This document shows, one piece after another, positions 26,635-35,052 of a stretch of 64,000 nucleotides of DNA. The stretch lies in contig NZ_VFNP01000001.1 in NCBI RefSeq assembly GCF_006715635.1, positions 930,001 to 994,000 of the forward strand. Reading direction: 5' to 3'. The position numbers and the translations under genes were made by a program. The notes beneath the pieces were generated by a model, which was not told the DNA's origin, ran no database searches, and saw only the letters and a list, made by a program, of their open reading frames with translations. The first letter of the stretch is position 1, and each line of letters starts with the position of its first letter. The DNA comes from Streptomyces sp. SLBN-118 (GTDB taxonomy: Bacteria; Actinomycetota; Actinomycetes; Streptomycetales; Streptomycetaceae).

Positions 26635-27351
26635 ATGGCCTCGACGACGTACCACTACGACGACCTGCGCGCCGTCTTCATCAACTGCACGCTCAAGCGG
26701 GCACCGGAGACCAGCAACACCGAGGGTCTTATCGACAAGAGCCGCGCTCTGATGGACAGCAACGGCGTGACGACCGAGGTGATCCGCGCGGTCGACCACG
26801 ACATCGCCACCGGCGTCTGGCCCGACATGACCGAGCACGGCTGGGAGTCGGACGCCTGGCCGCAGCTGTACGAGAAGGTCATGGCCGCCGACATCCTCGT
26901 CCTGTGCGGGCCGATCTGGCTCGGCGACAACAGCTCCGTGATGAAGCAGGTCGTCGAGCGTCTCTACGCCTGCTCCAGCATCCTCAACGACCGTGGCCAG
27001 TACGCGTACTACGGCCGCGTCGGCGGCTGCCTCATCACCGGCAACGAGGACGGCGTCAAGCACTGTGCGATGAACGTCCTCTACAGCCTCCAGCACCTCG
27101 GCTACACGATCCCGCCGCAGGCCGACGCGGGCTGGATCGGCGAGGCCGGACCCGGGCCCTCATATCTGGACCCGGGCTCGGGAGGTCCCGAGAACGACTT
27201 CACCAACCGCAACACGGCCTTCATGACCTGGAACCTGATGCACCTCGGCGCCATGCTGAAGCAGGCCGGCGGCATCCCGGCCCACGGCAACCAGCGCTCC
27301 GAATGGGATGCCGGCTGCCGCTTCGACTTCCCCAATCCCGACTACCGCTGA
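26635..27351 (+). CDS. Flavodoxin-fold NAD(P)H-dependent FMN reductase family protein
   Basis: A 238-aa flavodoxin-like protein. AVFINCTLKRAPETSNTEGL is a phosphate-binding P-loop for FMN, ILVLCGPIWLGDNSSVMKQV is the second FMN loop, and YAYYGRVGGCLITGNEDG the third strand. Such proteins transfer electrons from NAD(P)H to quinones or other acceptors. Start ATG at 26635 preceded by GAGGAG; 115 nt after the NmrA-type gene on the same strand, so they may be cotranscribed. No partner gives a specific substrate. Confidence 0.85.
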   Translation: MASTTYHYDDLRAVFINCTLKRAPETSNTEGLIDKSRALMDSNGVTTEVIRAVDHDIATGVWPDMTEHGWESDAWPQLYEKVMAADILVLCGPIWLGDNSSVMKQVVERLYACSSILNDRGQYAYYGRVGGCLITGNEDGVKHCAMNVLYSLQHLGYTIPPQADAGWIGEAGPGPSYLDPGSGGPENDFTNRNTAFMTWNLMHLGAMLKQAGGIPAHGNQRSEWDAGCRFDFPNPDYR

Positions 27352-27389
27352 GGCGTTTGAGGGGAACTCGGTTACGGCGGTGACGGCAC

Positions 27390-28820
27390 TCAGCCGCGGT
27401 ACGTCTCCAGCAGCCGCAGCCACACCTCGCTGATCGTCGGGAACGCGGGCACCGCATGCCACAGCCGCTCGATCGGCACCTCGCCCGCGACCGCAACGGT
27501 CGCCGAGTGCAGCAACTCGCCCACGCCCGGGCCCACGAACGTGACGCCCAGCAGGATCTCGCGGTCCAGATCGACGACCATCCGGGCGTGGCCGCGGTAG
27601 CCGTCGCCGTACAGGCCGGCGCCCGAGACCGAGGCCAGGTCGTAGTCGACGGCCCGGACCCGGTGTCCGGCCGCCTCGGCCTCGGCGAGCGAGAGACCGA
27701 CGGCCGTGGCCTCCGGGTCGGTGAAGACGACTTGCGGGACGGCGGCGTGGTCGGCCGTGGCGCTGTGCGCGCCCCAGCGGTCGGTCTCCAGCAGCGGACA
27801 GTGCTGTGCCCTGGCGGCGATGGCGGCTCCCGCGATCCGGGCCTGGTACTTGCCCTGGTGGGTGAGGAGCGCGCGGCGGTTCACATCGCCCACCGCGTAC
27901 AGCCAGTCGCTGCCTTCGACCCGGCAGCTGTCGTCGACGGGCAGCCACGAGCCCGGTGCCAGGCCCACGGTCTCCAGGCCGATGCCGTCGGTGCGCGGGG
28001 AGCGGCCGGTGGCGAAGAGGACCTCGTCGGCCTCGACCCGCTCGCCGTTGTCGAGGACGAGGGTGACGGGACCGGTGCCGCCCATGCGTTCGACGGAGGT
28101 GACGGACGTGTGCGTACGGACCGTGGCACCGGCCTCGGTCAATGCCTCGATGACATGCTCGCCGACGAAGGGTTCCATCCGGGTCAGCACTCCCCCGCCG
28201 CGTACCAGCAGGGTGACCAGCGAGCCGAGCGCCTGCCAGGCGGTGGCCATCTCCACGCCGACCACACCGCCGCCGACGATCGCGAGCCGCCCGGGCACCC
28301 GGTGGGCACTGGTGGCCTCGCGGCTGGTCCATGCCTTCGCGCCGACCAGACCCGGGATGTCGGGCAGTACAGCACGGCTGCCGGTCGACACGACCACGGC
28401 GTGCCGGGCGGTCAGTACGTGGTGCTCGCCCTCGGGACCGTCGACCAGGATCTTCTTGGGGCCGTGCAGCCTGCCTTTGCCGCGATAGATGCGGGCGCCG
28501 ATCGAATCCAGCCAGCGGACCTGGCCGTCGTCCTTCCAGTGGGAGACATATTCGTCACGGTGGGCCAGCACCGCTTCGGCGTCGAGCGGTCCCTGTACCG
28601 CGTGACGGAGGCCGGGGACACGGCGGGCGTCGGCGCGGGCGAGCGCCGAACGGAGCAGCGACTTGCTCGGAATGCACGCCCAGTACGAACACTCACCCCC
28701 GATCAGCTCGCTCTCCACGACCGCGGTGCTCAGACCCGCCGCCCTGGTGCGGTCCACCACGTTCTCCCCGACAGGTCCTGCGCCCAGCACCACAACGTCG
28801 TACTCCACGGCTTCCGTCAT
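27390..28820 (-). CDS. Pyridine nucleotide-disulfide oxidoreductase (Lpd/mercuric reductase-like)
   Basis: A 476-aa two-dinucleotide-fold flavoprotein: FAD motif VVLGAGPVGENVVDR, redox-active pair GGECSYWACIPSK (Cys-x4-Cys), NAD(P) motif AIVGGGVVGVEMATAW, second FAD motif DWLYAVGDVN, and a dimerisation domain ending HAVPAFPTISEVW with the catalytic His. Substrate not identifiable: dihydrolipoamide, a quinone or a thiol such as mycothiol disulfide. It lies divergent from the thioredoxin gene with a 117-bp shared promoter region, suggesting a thiol-redox role. ATG at 28820 chosen; the frame is open much further upstream but lacks family sequence. Confidence 0.88.
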   Translation of the reverse strand: MTEAVEYDVVVLGAGPVGENVVDRTRAAGLSTAVVESELIGGECSYWACIPSKSLLRSALARADARRVPGLRHAVQGPLDAEAVLAHRDEYVSHWKDDGQVRWLDSIGARIYRGKGRLHGPKKILVDGPEGEHHVLTARHAVVVSTGSRAVLPDIPGLVGAKAWTSREATSAHRVPGRLAIVGGGVVGVEMATAWQALGSLVTLLVRGGGVLTRMEPFVGEHVIEALTEAGATVRTHTSVTSVERMGGTGPVTLVLDNGERVEADEVLFATGRSPRTDGIGLETVGLAPGSWLPVDDSCRVEGSDWLYAVGDVNRRALLTHQGKYQARIAGAAIAARAQHCPLLETDRWGAHSATADHAAVPQVVFTDPEATAVGLSLAEAEAAGHRVRAVDYDLASVSGAGLYGDGYRGHARMVVDLDREILLGVTFVGPGVGELLHSATVAVAGEVPIERLWHAVPAFPTISEVWLRLLETYRG

Positions 28821-28937
28821 AGGGACAGTCTGGTGCCGGGTGTGCGTCCTGGCCACATGGGCAGGGGCAGGAATAGCACGGCCCCGGGCACCGTTGTCGG
28901 GGGCGAGTCCACGGACATCAGGAAGAGGTAGCGCGTC

Positions 28938-29333
28938 ATGAGCACTCTTGAGCTCACCAAGGAAAACTTCGATCAGGTTGTAACGGACAACGACTTCATC
29001 CTGATCGATTTCTGGGCTTCCTGGTGCGGTCCCTGCCGTCAGTTCGCCCCGGTCTACGAGGGCGCCGCCGAACGCCACCCCGACCTGGTGTTCGCGAAGG
29101 TCGACACGGAGGCTCAGCAGGAGCTCGCGGCCGCGTTCGAGATCCGCTCCATCCCCACGCTGATGATCGTCCGTGACAACGTCGCGGTGTTCGCCCAGCC
29201 AGGCGCGCTGCCGGAGGCCGCCCTGGAGGACGTGATCGGTCAGGCACGCGCGCTGGACATGGACAAGGTCCGCAAGTCGATCGAAGAGGCACAGAGCGGT
29301 GACGCGGGGGCGGAGACCGCGACGGAAGCCTGA
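28938..29333 (+). CDS. trxA: Thioredoxin
   Basis: A 131-aa thioredoxin with the active site WASWCGPCRQ (Cys30, Cys33) and the cis-proline in RSIPTLMIVRDN. The C-terminal about 25 residues (acidic, EEAQSGDAGAETATEA) extend beyond the usual 105-110 aa. ATG at 28938 with GGAAGAGG upstream. Paired divergently with a disulfide oxidoreductase. One of several thioredoxins expected in Streptomyces, so not necessarily the housekeeping copy. Confidence 0.92.
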   Translation: MSTLELTKENFDQVVTDNDFILIDFWASWCGPCRQFAPVYEGAAERHPDLVFAKVDTEAQQELAAAFEIRSIPTLMIVRDNVAVFAQPGALPEAALEDVIGQARALDMDKVRKSIEEAQSGDAGAETATEA

Positions 29334-29350
29334 CCGGCGCCGCGGTCCCC

Positions 29351-29393
29351 GGCCGTCCCCGTGCGGGACGGCCCGGGACGGCCCGGGACGGCC
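29351..29393 (+). terminator. GC-rich hairpin with a tripled 10-bp unit after thioredoxin
   Basis: GGCCGTCCC pairs with GGGACGGCC across a short loop. The right arm CGGGACGGCC is repeated three times in tandem (29364-29393), so three alternative hairpins can form. It begins 18 nt after the stop. Confidence 0.65.
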
Positions 29394-29451
29394 GGCCAAT
29401 TGCGGTGAATCCCCGATGAAACAACGGGGAATTGATGGCAATAACGGGCTT

Positions 29452-29721
29452 TCAGCGTTCTGCCGGGTCGACGACTCGCGCCGAAAGCCCGTAGTCCAGT
29501 TCCGATCCGTCGACCAGCAGTGCTTCAACCGTCCGTGTGACCGGGTCGATGTCCGCCTCGATGCCGCCGCCCGAGAAGCGCGGATACCCGGACGACCCGA
29601 CCTGGCCGGTAGCCACCACGACGGCCGAGCGGATGGCGTTCGCGGCCAGATGGGCCGCGTCGCTGCCCTCGACATGCTCGGGCACCAGCAGGATCTCGAA
29701 GCGCTGCGGGTCTGTGCTCAT
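29452..29721 (-). CDS. Small conserved hypothetical protein
   Basis: An 89-aa acidic protein (MSTDPQRFEILLVPEHVEGS...) with no membrane segment or known motif. G/C-ending codons support coding. Start set at ATG 29721; a longer frame begins at 29757 without added family features. It lies between the thioredoxin terminator and the LacI regulator. Function unknown. Confidence 0.65.
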   Translation of the reverse strand: MSTDPQRFEILLVPEHVEGSDAAHLAANAIRSAVVVATGQVGSSGYPRFSGGGIEADIDPVTRTVEALLVDGSELDYGLSARVVDPAER

Positions 29722-29785
29722 GCAAACGACGCTAGACACGCAGCGCCCTGCCCGCATGCCGAAGCGCCCCGGCGCACGGGCCGGG

Positions 29786-30808
29786 TCAGCTCGACTCGCG
29801 CAGCAGCGCTCGCGCGCCGATCAGATCGTGCCCCTCCGGCTCGGCTGAGGGCTCACGCACCACACGGTCGACGACTTCGGCGAAGCGCCGACCGGTCACC
29901 ATGTCGATCTGCACCGTGCTCAGCCGTGGCCGCAGCAGCCTTCCGAGCAGCAGATCGTCCGCGCCGATCACCGCGGCCTGGGCGGGGACATCGATGTCCT
30001 CGTCCTGCAGGGCCCGCATCAGGAGCATGGCGTACTCGTCGTTGAACGCGTAGACGGCGTCGAGACCGAGCCCGCGCCAGCGGGCGGCGAGCCCGGCGGC
30101 CGACTCCTCGCCGTACGACAGGGACAGCGGCTCGATCCGGGCGCCCGTGCCGGCGGCGGCCCGCCGGGCACCTTCCAGGCGGGGCTCGGAGAACAACTCC
30201 ATGCCGTCCTCCTGCGGCATGACGACGCCGATGGCGCGCCTGCCGCGCTCGACCAGATGGCCCACGGCACAGCCGCCGATCTCGCTCTGGTCCATGGCGA
30301 GGGAGTGCGCGCCCTCGACGCGCTGCGGGCCGAGCGTGATGACGGCCTTCGCTCCGGAGCGCTTGAGGACGTCGACACCGTACGGGGTGAGCGCGACCTC
30401 GCCGAGCGAGACGACCGCGACGGGACGCAGTTCGGCCCATGCCCTGGCGGCCTCGTCGCCCGCCAGGCCGAGGCTGCCGTACTGCACGACGGTGTAGTCG
30501 AGGCGGCGCAGCGCCCACTGGAGCTCGTTGAAGAAGCGGCTGTAGAGCGGCCCCAGGCGGAAGTGCGCGGTGGGGAGCAGCACCATCCGGGTGTGCCCGG
30601 CGCGCAGGCTGCGGGCCGCCGCGTGGGGCACGTAGCCGAGTTCTTCGGCTGCCTCGCGGACGCGGCGGCGGGTGGGCTCGCTGATCCGTACGGCGGAAGT
30701 GTTGTTGAGCACGTAGGAGACGGTGGCCCGGGAAACTCCGGCGAGCCGGGCGACGTCGGCACTGGTCGGAACGGGGCGTTCTGCGGACTGCTTGGGTGTC
30801 TGGCTCAT
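29786..30808 (-). CDS. LacI-family transcriptional regulator (orphan)
   Basis: A 340-aa repressor: DNA-binding helix-turn-helix ADVARLAGVSRATVSYVLNN (about residues 18-37), hinge helix with AAARSLRAG, and a periplasmic-binding-like effector domain (FNDEYAMLLMRALQDE, AAVIGADDLLLGRLL). No sugar catabolic or transport genes adjoin it, so its target is unknown. Candidate target in the window: the LacI-type palindrome before the GH64 glucanase, 5.3 kb away, though that link is only a suggestion. ATG at 30808. Confidence 0.88.
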   Translation of the reverse strand: MSQTPKQSAERPVPTSADVARLAGVSRATVSYVLNNTSAVRISEPTRRRVREAAEELGYVPHAAARSLRAGHTRMVLLPTAHFRLGPLYSRFFNELQWALRRLDYTVVQYGSLGLAGDEAARAWAELRPVAVVSLGEVALTPYGVDVLKRSGAKAVITLGPQRVEGAHSLAMDQSEIGGCAVGHLVERGRRAIGVVMPQEDGMELFSEPRLEGARRAAAGTGARIEPLSLSYGEESAAGLAARWRGLGLDAVYAFNDEYAMLLMRALQDEDIDVPAQAAVIGADDLLLGRLLRPRLSTVQIDMVTGRRFAEVVDRVVREPSAEPEGHDLIGARALLRESS

Positions 30809-30961
30809 CGCTCTGGGAATCCTTCCAGACCCGCCGCGCACGGGGTCCGGCAGTTGGCCGGAAACCAGCGGTGCCGCGCGCCGACCGAGTTTTGCCCGGG
30901 ATCGAGGGGCGTGAGGCACCCGCCCAGTGGGCGGGACCCGCCACGTCCTACCGTGGGGCGG

Positions 30962-31423
30962 GTGACGATCTTCTCTGACGCATCAGGCGGCACCGCCCCA
31001 CTGCCCGGCCGAAGCGGCCCCTCGGCCACCACCGAAGCCGATCCCGCCGAGGTCGGCCCGGTCCGCACCTCGTACGCCCCCGACCGCGACGGCGATCCCG
31101 ACCCGGGCGAGATCGTCTGGACCTGGGTGCCGTTCGAGGAGATGGACGGACGCGGCAAGGACCGTCCGGTCCTGGTGGTGGCGCGTGAGGAGGCGGGAAC
31201 GCTGCTCGCCGTGCAGCTGTCCAGCAAGTGGCACGACCGGGACCGTGAATGGGTGGCGATCGGCGTCGGACCGTGGGACCGGGAGGGACGTGAGTCCTGG
31301 GTGGATCTGGACCGCGTACTGCGGGTTCACGAGCGCGGAATGCGCCGTGAGGCGTGCGCGCTGGACCGGCCGCGTTTCGACCGGGTCGTGCACCGGCTGC
31401 GGGAGCGCTACGGCTGGAGCTGA
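30962..31423 (+). CDS. PemK/MazF-family (type II toxin-like) protein, solitary
   Basis: A 153-aa protein. After a 45-residue disordered N-terminus rich in Ser, Gly and Pro comes the PemK/MazF-type barrel start GEIVWTWVPFEEMDGRGKDR followed by PVLVVAREE, then LLAVQLSSKWHD. MazF-like toxins are sequence-specific ribonucleases. No antitoxin-sized gene precedes it (153-bp promoter region only), so it may be a domesticated or differently controlled member. GTG start at 30962. The stop overlaps the convergent broken PARG-like gene by 16 nt. Confidence 0.75.
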   Translation: MTIFSDASGGTAPLPGRSGPSATTEADPAEVGPVRTSYAPDRDGDPDPGEIVWTWVPFEEMDGRGKDRPVLVVAREEAGTLLAVQLSSKWHDRDREWVAIGVGPWDREGRESWVDLDRVLRVHERGMRREACALDRPRFDRVVHRLRERYGWS

Positions 31424-31425
31424 CC

Positions 31426-31470
31426 GGCTTGCATCTGGGCGGCTTGCAACTGGGCGGCTTGCAACTGGGC
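31426..31470. repeat. Three tandem 15-bp repeats at the PARG-like C-terminus
   Basis: Unit GGCTTGCAACTGGGC repeated three times (the first copy differs by one base) and encoding alternating AAQLQ/AGQLQ residues on the minus strand. The tract extends the protein beyond its conserved domain and creates the overlap region with the PemK-like gene. Confidence 0.85.
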
Positions 31471-31692
31471 GGCGAAGGTGCGGCGGAAGGCCCCGAGGGT
31501 CGGCCCGTCGGACGTACGGTCCAGTACAGCGAAGACGATCTGCTCGAAATGGCCCGCGAAGCGGCCGCCCCCGGTGAGCAGAGCGTGGAACGCGGCCGCG
31601 ACCACCGCGGGGTCGTTGCGGAAGACCCCGCAGCCCCAGGCCCCCAGCACCAGCCGCCGGTAGCCCTCCTTGGCCGCTGTCTCCAGCACCCC

Positions 31693-31719
31693 CCGGTGCA
31701 AGCACCGGCTCCACTGGAG
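31693..31719. repeat. Double hairpin scar inside the PARG-like gene
   Basis: CCGGTGC-AA-GCACCGG (7-bp stem) immediately followed by CTCCA-C-TGGAG (5-bp stem), next to the in-frame TAG at 31723. The segment is absent from the expected family alignment, so it looks like a small insertion. Confidence 0.55.
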
Positions 31720-32467
31720 CGGCTAGCGCCGCGCCCCCTGTCTGCGGGCGGCGACCGCGGCCGGGATGCGGTGTACCTGGTCGGGGGTCCGGCTCGTGAT
31801 CACCCCGGCGTTCGGCGCGGGCGACGTCAGAAATCCCACCGTGCAGGGCTCGTCGAGGAGCCGTCCGCGGTCGTCACGGAACAGCGGGACGCCGGGTGAG
31901 TGGATGACGCGGTCCGTGTAGAAGGGGCTGCGCTCGGCGCGGTGGTGCTCGTAGAACTCCGGGGCGCGCAGGAGCGTGGCGTACAGCGCCGAGGCCCGGC
32001 AGAGTGCCTCTTCCTGGGCCTGTGCGCCGTTCAGATAGCCGCCGCCGGGATTGCGTGCCGAGGCGAAGTTCAGGACGCCCACACGGGCGCTGTCGGCCGC
32101 GGTCAGACGCATGGCCGCCCGGGTGCTGCTCTCGGCCGTGACCTCGAAGGATGTCGTGCGGTCGGTGTCCGGCTCGACATCCACGGCTTCGGGCCCGTAC
32201 ATCCGGGTCCCGGCCAGTGCGACGGCCAGCACCCGCCCGATGTCCACGGTCCGCCCGTCGGGAGCCAGGTAGTGGCCGTTCTCGACGATTTCTTCGGTCT
32301 GCCGTGCGATCCCCCTCAGTCGTGCACTCATGGCGGCCATCGTCGGCGATCTGCTGGGGGCGCGGCAATCGCATTTCTTACGTCCCACGAACACCGACGG
32401 GCACTCTTGTGCGCAGCGGCGGCGGTGGCCTTAGGTTGGCAGGGTGCCTTTGAAAGAGGAACCGGAC

Positions 32468-33742
32468 ATGCACCCACCCGATGCCGGCGGCTTCGGCCCC
32501 CCACTCGTGGAAGAAGAAGCCGAGGACCTGCTTCGATGTATCTGCTTCAAGAACGGCCCGCCCCGCTACGTGGGCGTGGAGGTCGAATGGCTCGTCCATG
32601 AGCTGGAGCGGCCCGATCGCCCCCTCCCCGCCGACCGCCTCGGAGCGGCCCATGACCAGGTACGTGCTCTACAACTGAATTCGGCCCTCACCTTCGAGCC
32701 AGGTGGCCAGCTGGAGCTCAGCTCGCCCCCCGCCGCCTCCCTGATGGAGTGCATCGACTCCGTCGCCGCCGATCTGGACGCCGTACGCGCCGCGCTCCGC
32801 CCGGCAGGCCTCACTCTCAATGGAATCGGGCTCGATCCCGTCAATCCGCCACGCAGACTGCTCCACGATCCCCGTTATGACGCCATGGAGGCGTATTTCG
32901 ACCGGACAGGTCCGTCCGGGCGCGCCATGATGTGCAGTTCCGCCTCGATCCAGGTGTGTCTGGACGCCGGTGACGAGGAGCCGGGCCCTCTGGGGCACGG
33001 CCGTCGCTGGCAGCTCGCGCATCTGCTCGGCGCGGTGTTGATGGCCTCGTTCGCCAACTCGCCCCTCCAGGGCGGGCGGTACACCGGCTGGCGCTCGACG
33101 CGGCAGGCCGTGTGGGCCGCGCTCGATGCCGTACGGCCCCTCGCGCCGCCGCTCGGCGGAGAACCGCGCTCGGCCTGGGCCGCGCACGCGCTGGACGCAC
33201 CGGTGATGTGCATACGAATGGACGGCGACCCGTGGGAACAGCCCGGCGGGCTCACCTTCCGCGAGTGGATACGCTCCGGCGTCGTGCGCCCGCCGACCCG
33301 GCAGGATCTCGAATACCACCTGAGCACCCTCTTCCCGCCGGCGAGGCCGCGCGGCCATCTCGAACTGCGCATGATCGACGCCCAGCCGGGCGATGACGGC
33401 TGGATGGTGCCGCTCGCGGTCACCACGGCCCTGTTCGACGACGCCGAGGCCGCCGAGACGGTCTACCGCGCCGTGAAACCACTGGCGGAGTACGCCGGTT
33501 CCCTGCCCGCACCGCGCAATTTGCTGTGGACCAACGCCGCACGGCACGCACTGACCGACCCCGAACTGCATGCCGCCGCCGTGACCTGCTTCGCCGTCGC
33601 CATGGAGGCGCTGCCGCGCATCGGCGCGTCCGACGCCGTACGGGACGCGGTCGCCGCATTCAACGAACACCACGTCCTGCCGGGGCGATGTCCCGCCGAC
33701 GAGCTGCGCATCCCGTCCCTCGGGAAGGAACCGACCAGATGA
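32468..33742 (+). CDS. egtA: Glutamate-cysteine ligase of ergothioneine biosynthesis
   Basis: A 424-aa enzyme of the GCS2-like family: VGVEVEWLVHEL (catalytic Glu), FEPGGQLELSSPP, MMCSSASIQVCLDAG and SPLQGGRYTGWRSTRQAVW. It makes gamma-glutamylcysteine, the sulfur donor substrate for EgtB. ATG at 32468 was chosen for its GAGGA about 8 nt upstream; GTG at 32444 is a longer in-frame alternative. First gene of the egtABCD operon; its stop overlaps egtB by 4 nt. Confidence 0.92.
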   Translation: MHPPDAGGFGPPLVEEEAEDLLRCICFKNGPPRYVGVEVEWLVHELERPDRPLPADRLGAAHDQVRALQLNSALTFEPGGQLELSSPPAASLMECIDSVAADLDAVRAALRPAGLTLNGIGLDPVNPPRRLLHDPRYDAMEAYFDRTGPSGRAMMCSSASIQVCLDAGDEEPGPLGHGRRWQLAHLLGAVLMASFANSPLQGGRYTGWRSTRQAVWAALDAVRPLAPPLGGEPRSAWAAHALDAPVMCIRMDGDPWEQPGGLTFREWIRSGVVRPPTRQDLEYHLSTLFPPARPRGHLELRMIDAQPGDDGWMVPLAVTTALFDDAEAAETVYRAVKPLAEYAGSLPAPRNLLWTNAARHALTDPELHAAAVTCFAVAMEALPRIGASDAVRDAVAAFNEHHVLPGRCPADELRIPSLGKEPTR

Positions 33743-35052
33743 CCGAAGACCTCCGGCTCCGCGCCCTGGACGCGCTGACCGCGGCCCGAGCCCGTACGGC
33801 CACGCTCACCTCGTGCGTCGACGACAATGAACTGACCGCCCAGCACTCGCCGTTGATGTCCCCGCTGGTGTGGGACCTGGCCCATGTCGGCAACCAGGAG
33901 GAGCAGTGGCTGCTGCGCACCGTCGCCGGGCGTGAGGCACTGCGCCCCGAGATCGACTCCGTCTACGACGCCTTCGAGCATCCACGCTCCCTGCGGCCCA
34001 CGCTGCCGCTGCTCGCCCCGGCCGAGGCGCGGGCGTACGCCTCCGATGTGCGCGGCAGGGTCCTGGACGTCCTGGAGACCACCCCACTGGAGGGCAGGCC
34101 CCTGGTCGACGCCGCCTTCGCCTTCGGGATGATCGCCCAGCACGAGCAGCAGCACGACGAGACGATGCTCATCACGCATCAGCTGCGCAAGGGGCCCGCG
34201 GCGCTCACCGCGCCCGAGCCGCCGGCCGGCAGCGCGGAGGGTCTGCCCGCCGAAGTCCTGGTACCCGGCGGCCCGTTCACCATGGGTACCTCGACCGAGC
34301 CGTGGGCGCTGGACAATGAACGGCCCGCGCACCAGCGGGTCGTTCCGGGCTTCTTCATCGACACCGTGCCCGTGACCTGTGGCGCCTACCAGACCTTCAT
34401 CGAGGACGGCGGCTATACGGATCCCCGCTGGTGGGCGGCCGAGGGCTGGGACCAGATCCGGCAGCACGACATCGGCGCTCCGCTGTTCTGGCGCCGCGAG
34501 GGCGGTCAGTGGCTGCGCCGCCGCTTCGGGGTGACCGAGCCGGTGCCCGCGGACGAGCCGGTGCTGCATGTCAGCTGGTACGAAGCCGATGCGTACGCCC
34601 GCTGGGCGGGGCGTCGGCTGCCCACCGAGGAGGAGTGGGAGAAGGCGGCCCGCCACGATCCGCACTCGGGCCGCTCACGCCGCTTCCCCTGGGGCGACGA
34701 GGATCCGAAGCCCTCGTACGCCAACCTCGGCCAGCGCCATCTGCGGCCGGCCCCGGTGGGCAGCTACCCGGAGGGCGAATCGCCGCTCGGCGTACGGCAG
34801 TTGATCGGCGATGTGTGGGAGTGGACGGCGAGCGACTTCCTGCCCTACCCGGGCTTCGCCGCCTTCCCGTACCGCGAGTACTCCGAGGTGTTCTTCGGCA
34901 GCGCGCACAAGGTGCTGCGCGGCGGTTCGTTCGCCGTTGACCCGGTGGCCTGCCGCGGCACCTTCCGCAACTGGGACCTTCCGGTGCGTCGGCAGATCTT
35001 CTCCGGCTTCCGTACGGCACGGGACGCCCATGTGCGCGGGGAGTCGGCCTGA
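33739..35052 (+). CDS. egtB: Ergothioneine sulfoxide synthase
   Basis: A 437-aa nonheme iron enzyme. The N-terminal DinB-like domain holds the three-His iron site: His49 (DLAHVGNQEEQW) and His135/His139 (QHEQQHDET). The C-terminal formylglycine-generating (FGE-sulfatase) domain is recognised by GGPFTMGT, RLPTEEEWEKAARHD and VWEWTASDF. It joins gamma-glutamylcysteine to hercynine with O2. ATG overlapping the egtA stop. Confidence 0.95.
   Translation: MTEDLRLRALDALTAARARTATLTSCVDDNELTAQHSPLMSPLVWDLAHVGNQEEQWLLRTVAGREALRPEIDSVYDAFEHPRSLRPTLPLLAPAEARAYASDVRGRVLDVLETTPLEGRPLVDAAFAFGMIAQHEQQHDETMLITHQLRKGPAALTAPEPPAGSAEGLPAEVLVPGGPFTMGTSTEPWALDNERPAHQRVVPGFFIDTVPVTCGAYQTFIEDGGYTDPRWWAAEGWDQIRQHDIGAPLFWRREGGQWLRRRFGVTEPVPADEPVLHVSWYEADAYARWAGRRLPTEEEWEKAARHDPHSGRSRRFPWGDEDPKPSYANLGQRHLRPAPVGSYPEGESPLGVRQLIGDVWEWTASDFLPYPGFAAFPYREYSEVFFGSAHKVLRGGSFAVDPVACRGTFRNWDLPVRRQIFSGFRTARDAHVRGESA

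Larger units (their letters stand above)
31408..32331 (-). pseudogene. TIGR02452 / microbial PARG-like protein with an in-frame stop
   Basis: The N-terminal 203 codons (from MSARLRGIARQTEEIVENGH) contain the microbial PARG/macrodomain features VGVLNFASARNPGGGYLNGA and QAQEEALCRASALY, plus PFYTDRVIHSPGVPLFRD. A TAG at 31723-31725 ends this frame. The same frame continues with VLETAAKEGYRRLVLGAWGC and GVFRNDPAVVA, which is the family's conserved C-terminal half, to a stop at 31408. Between them lie about 12 extra codons rich in hairpins. Thus an insertion or nonsense event splits a normally about 280-aa ADP-ribose-binding or hydrolase protein. The C-terminus ends in three AAQLQ-type repeats. 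Read-through or two separate polypeptides cannot be excluded. Confidence 0.75.

Noticed and set aside
29364..29393. Three 10-bp repeats as protein-binding sites
   Set aside because: They overlap a hairpin after the thioredoxin stop; a terminator explains them better.
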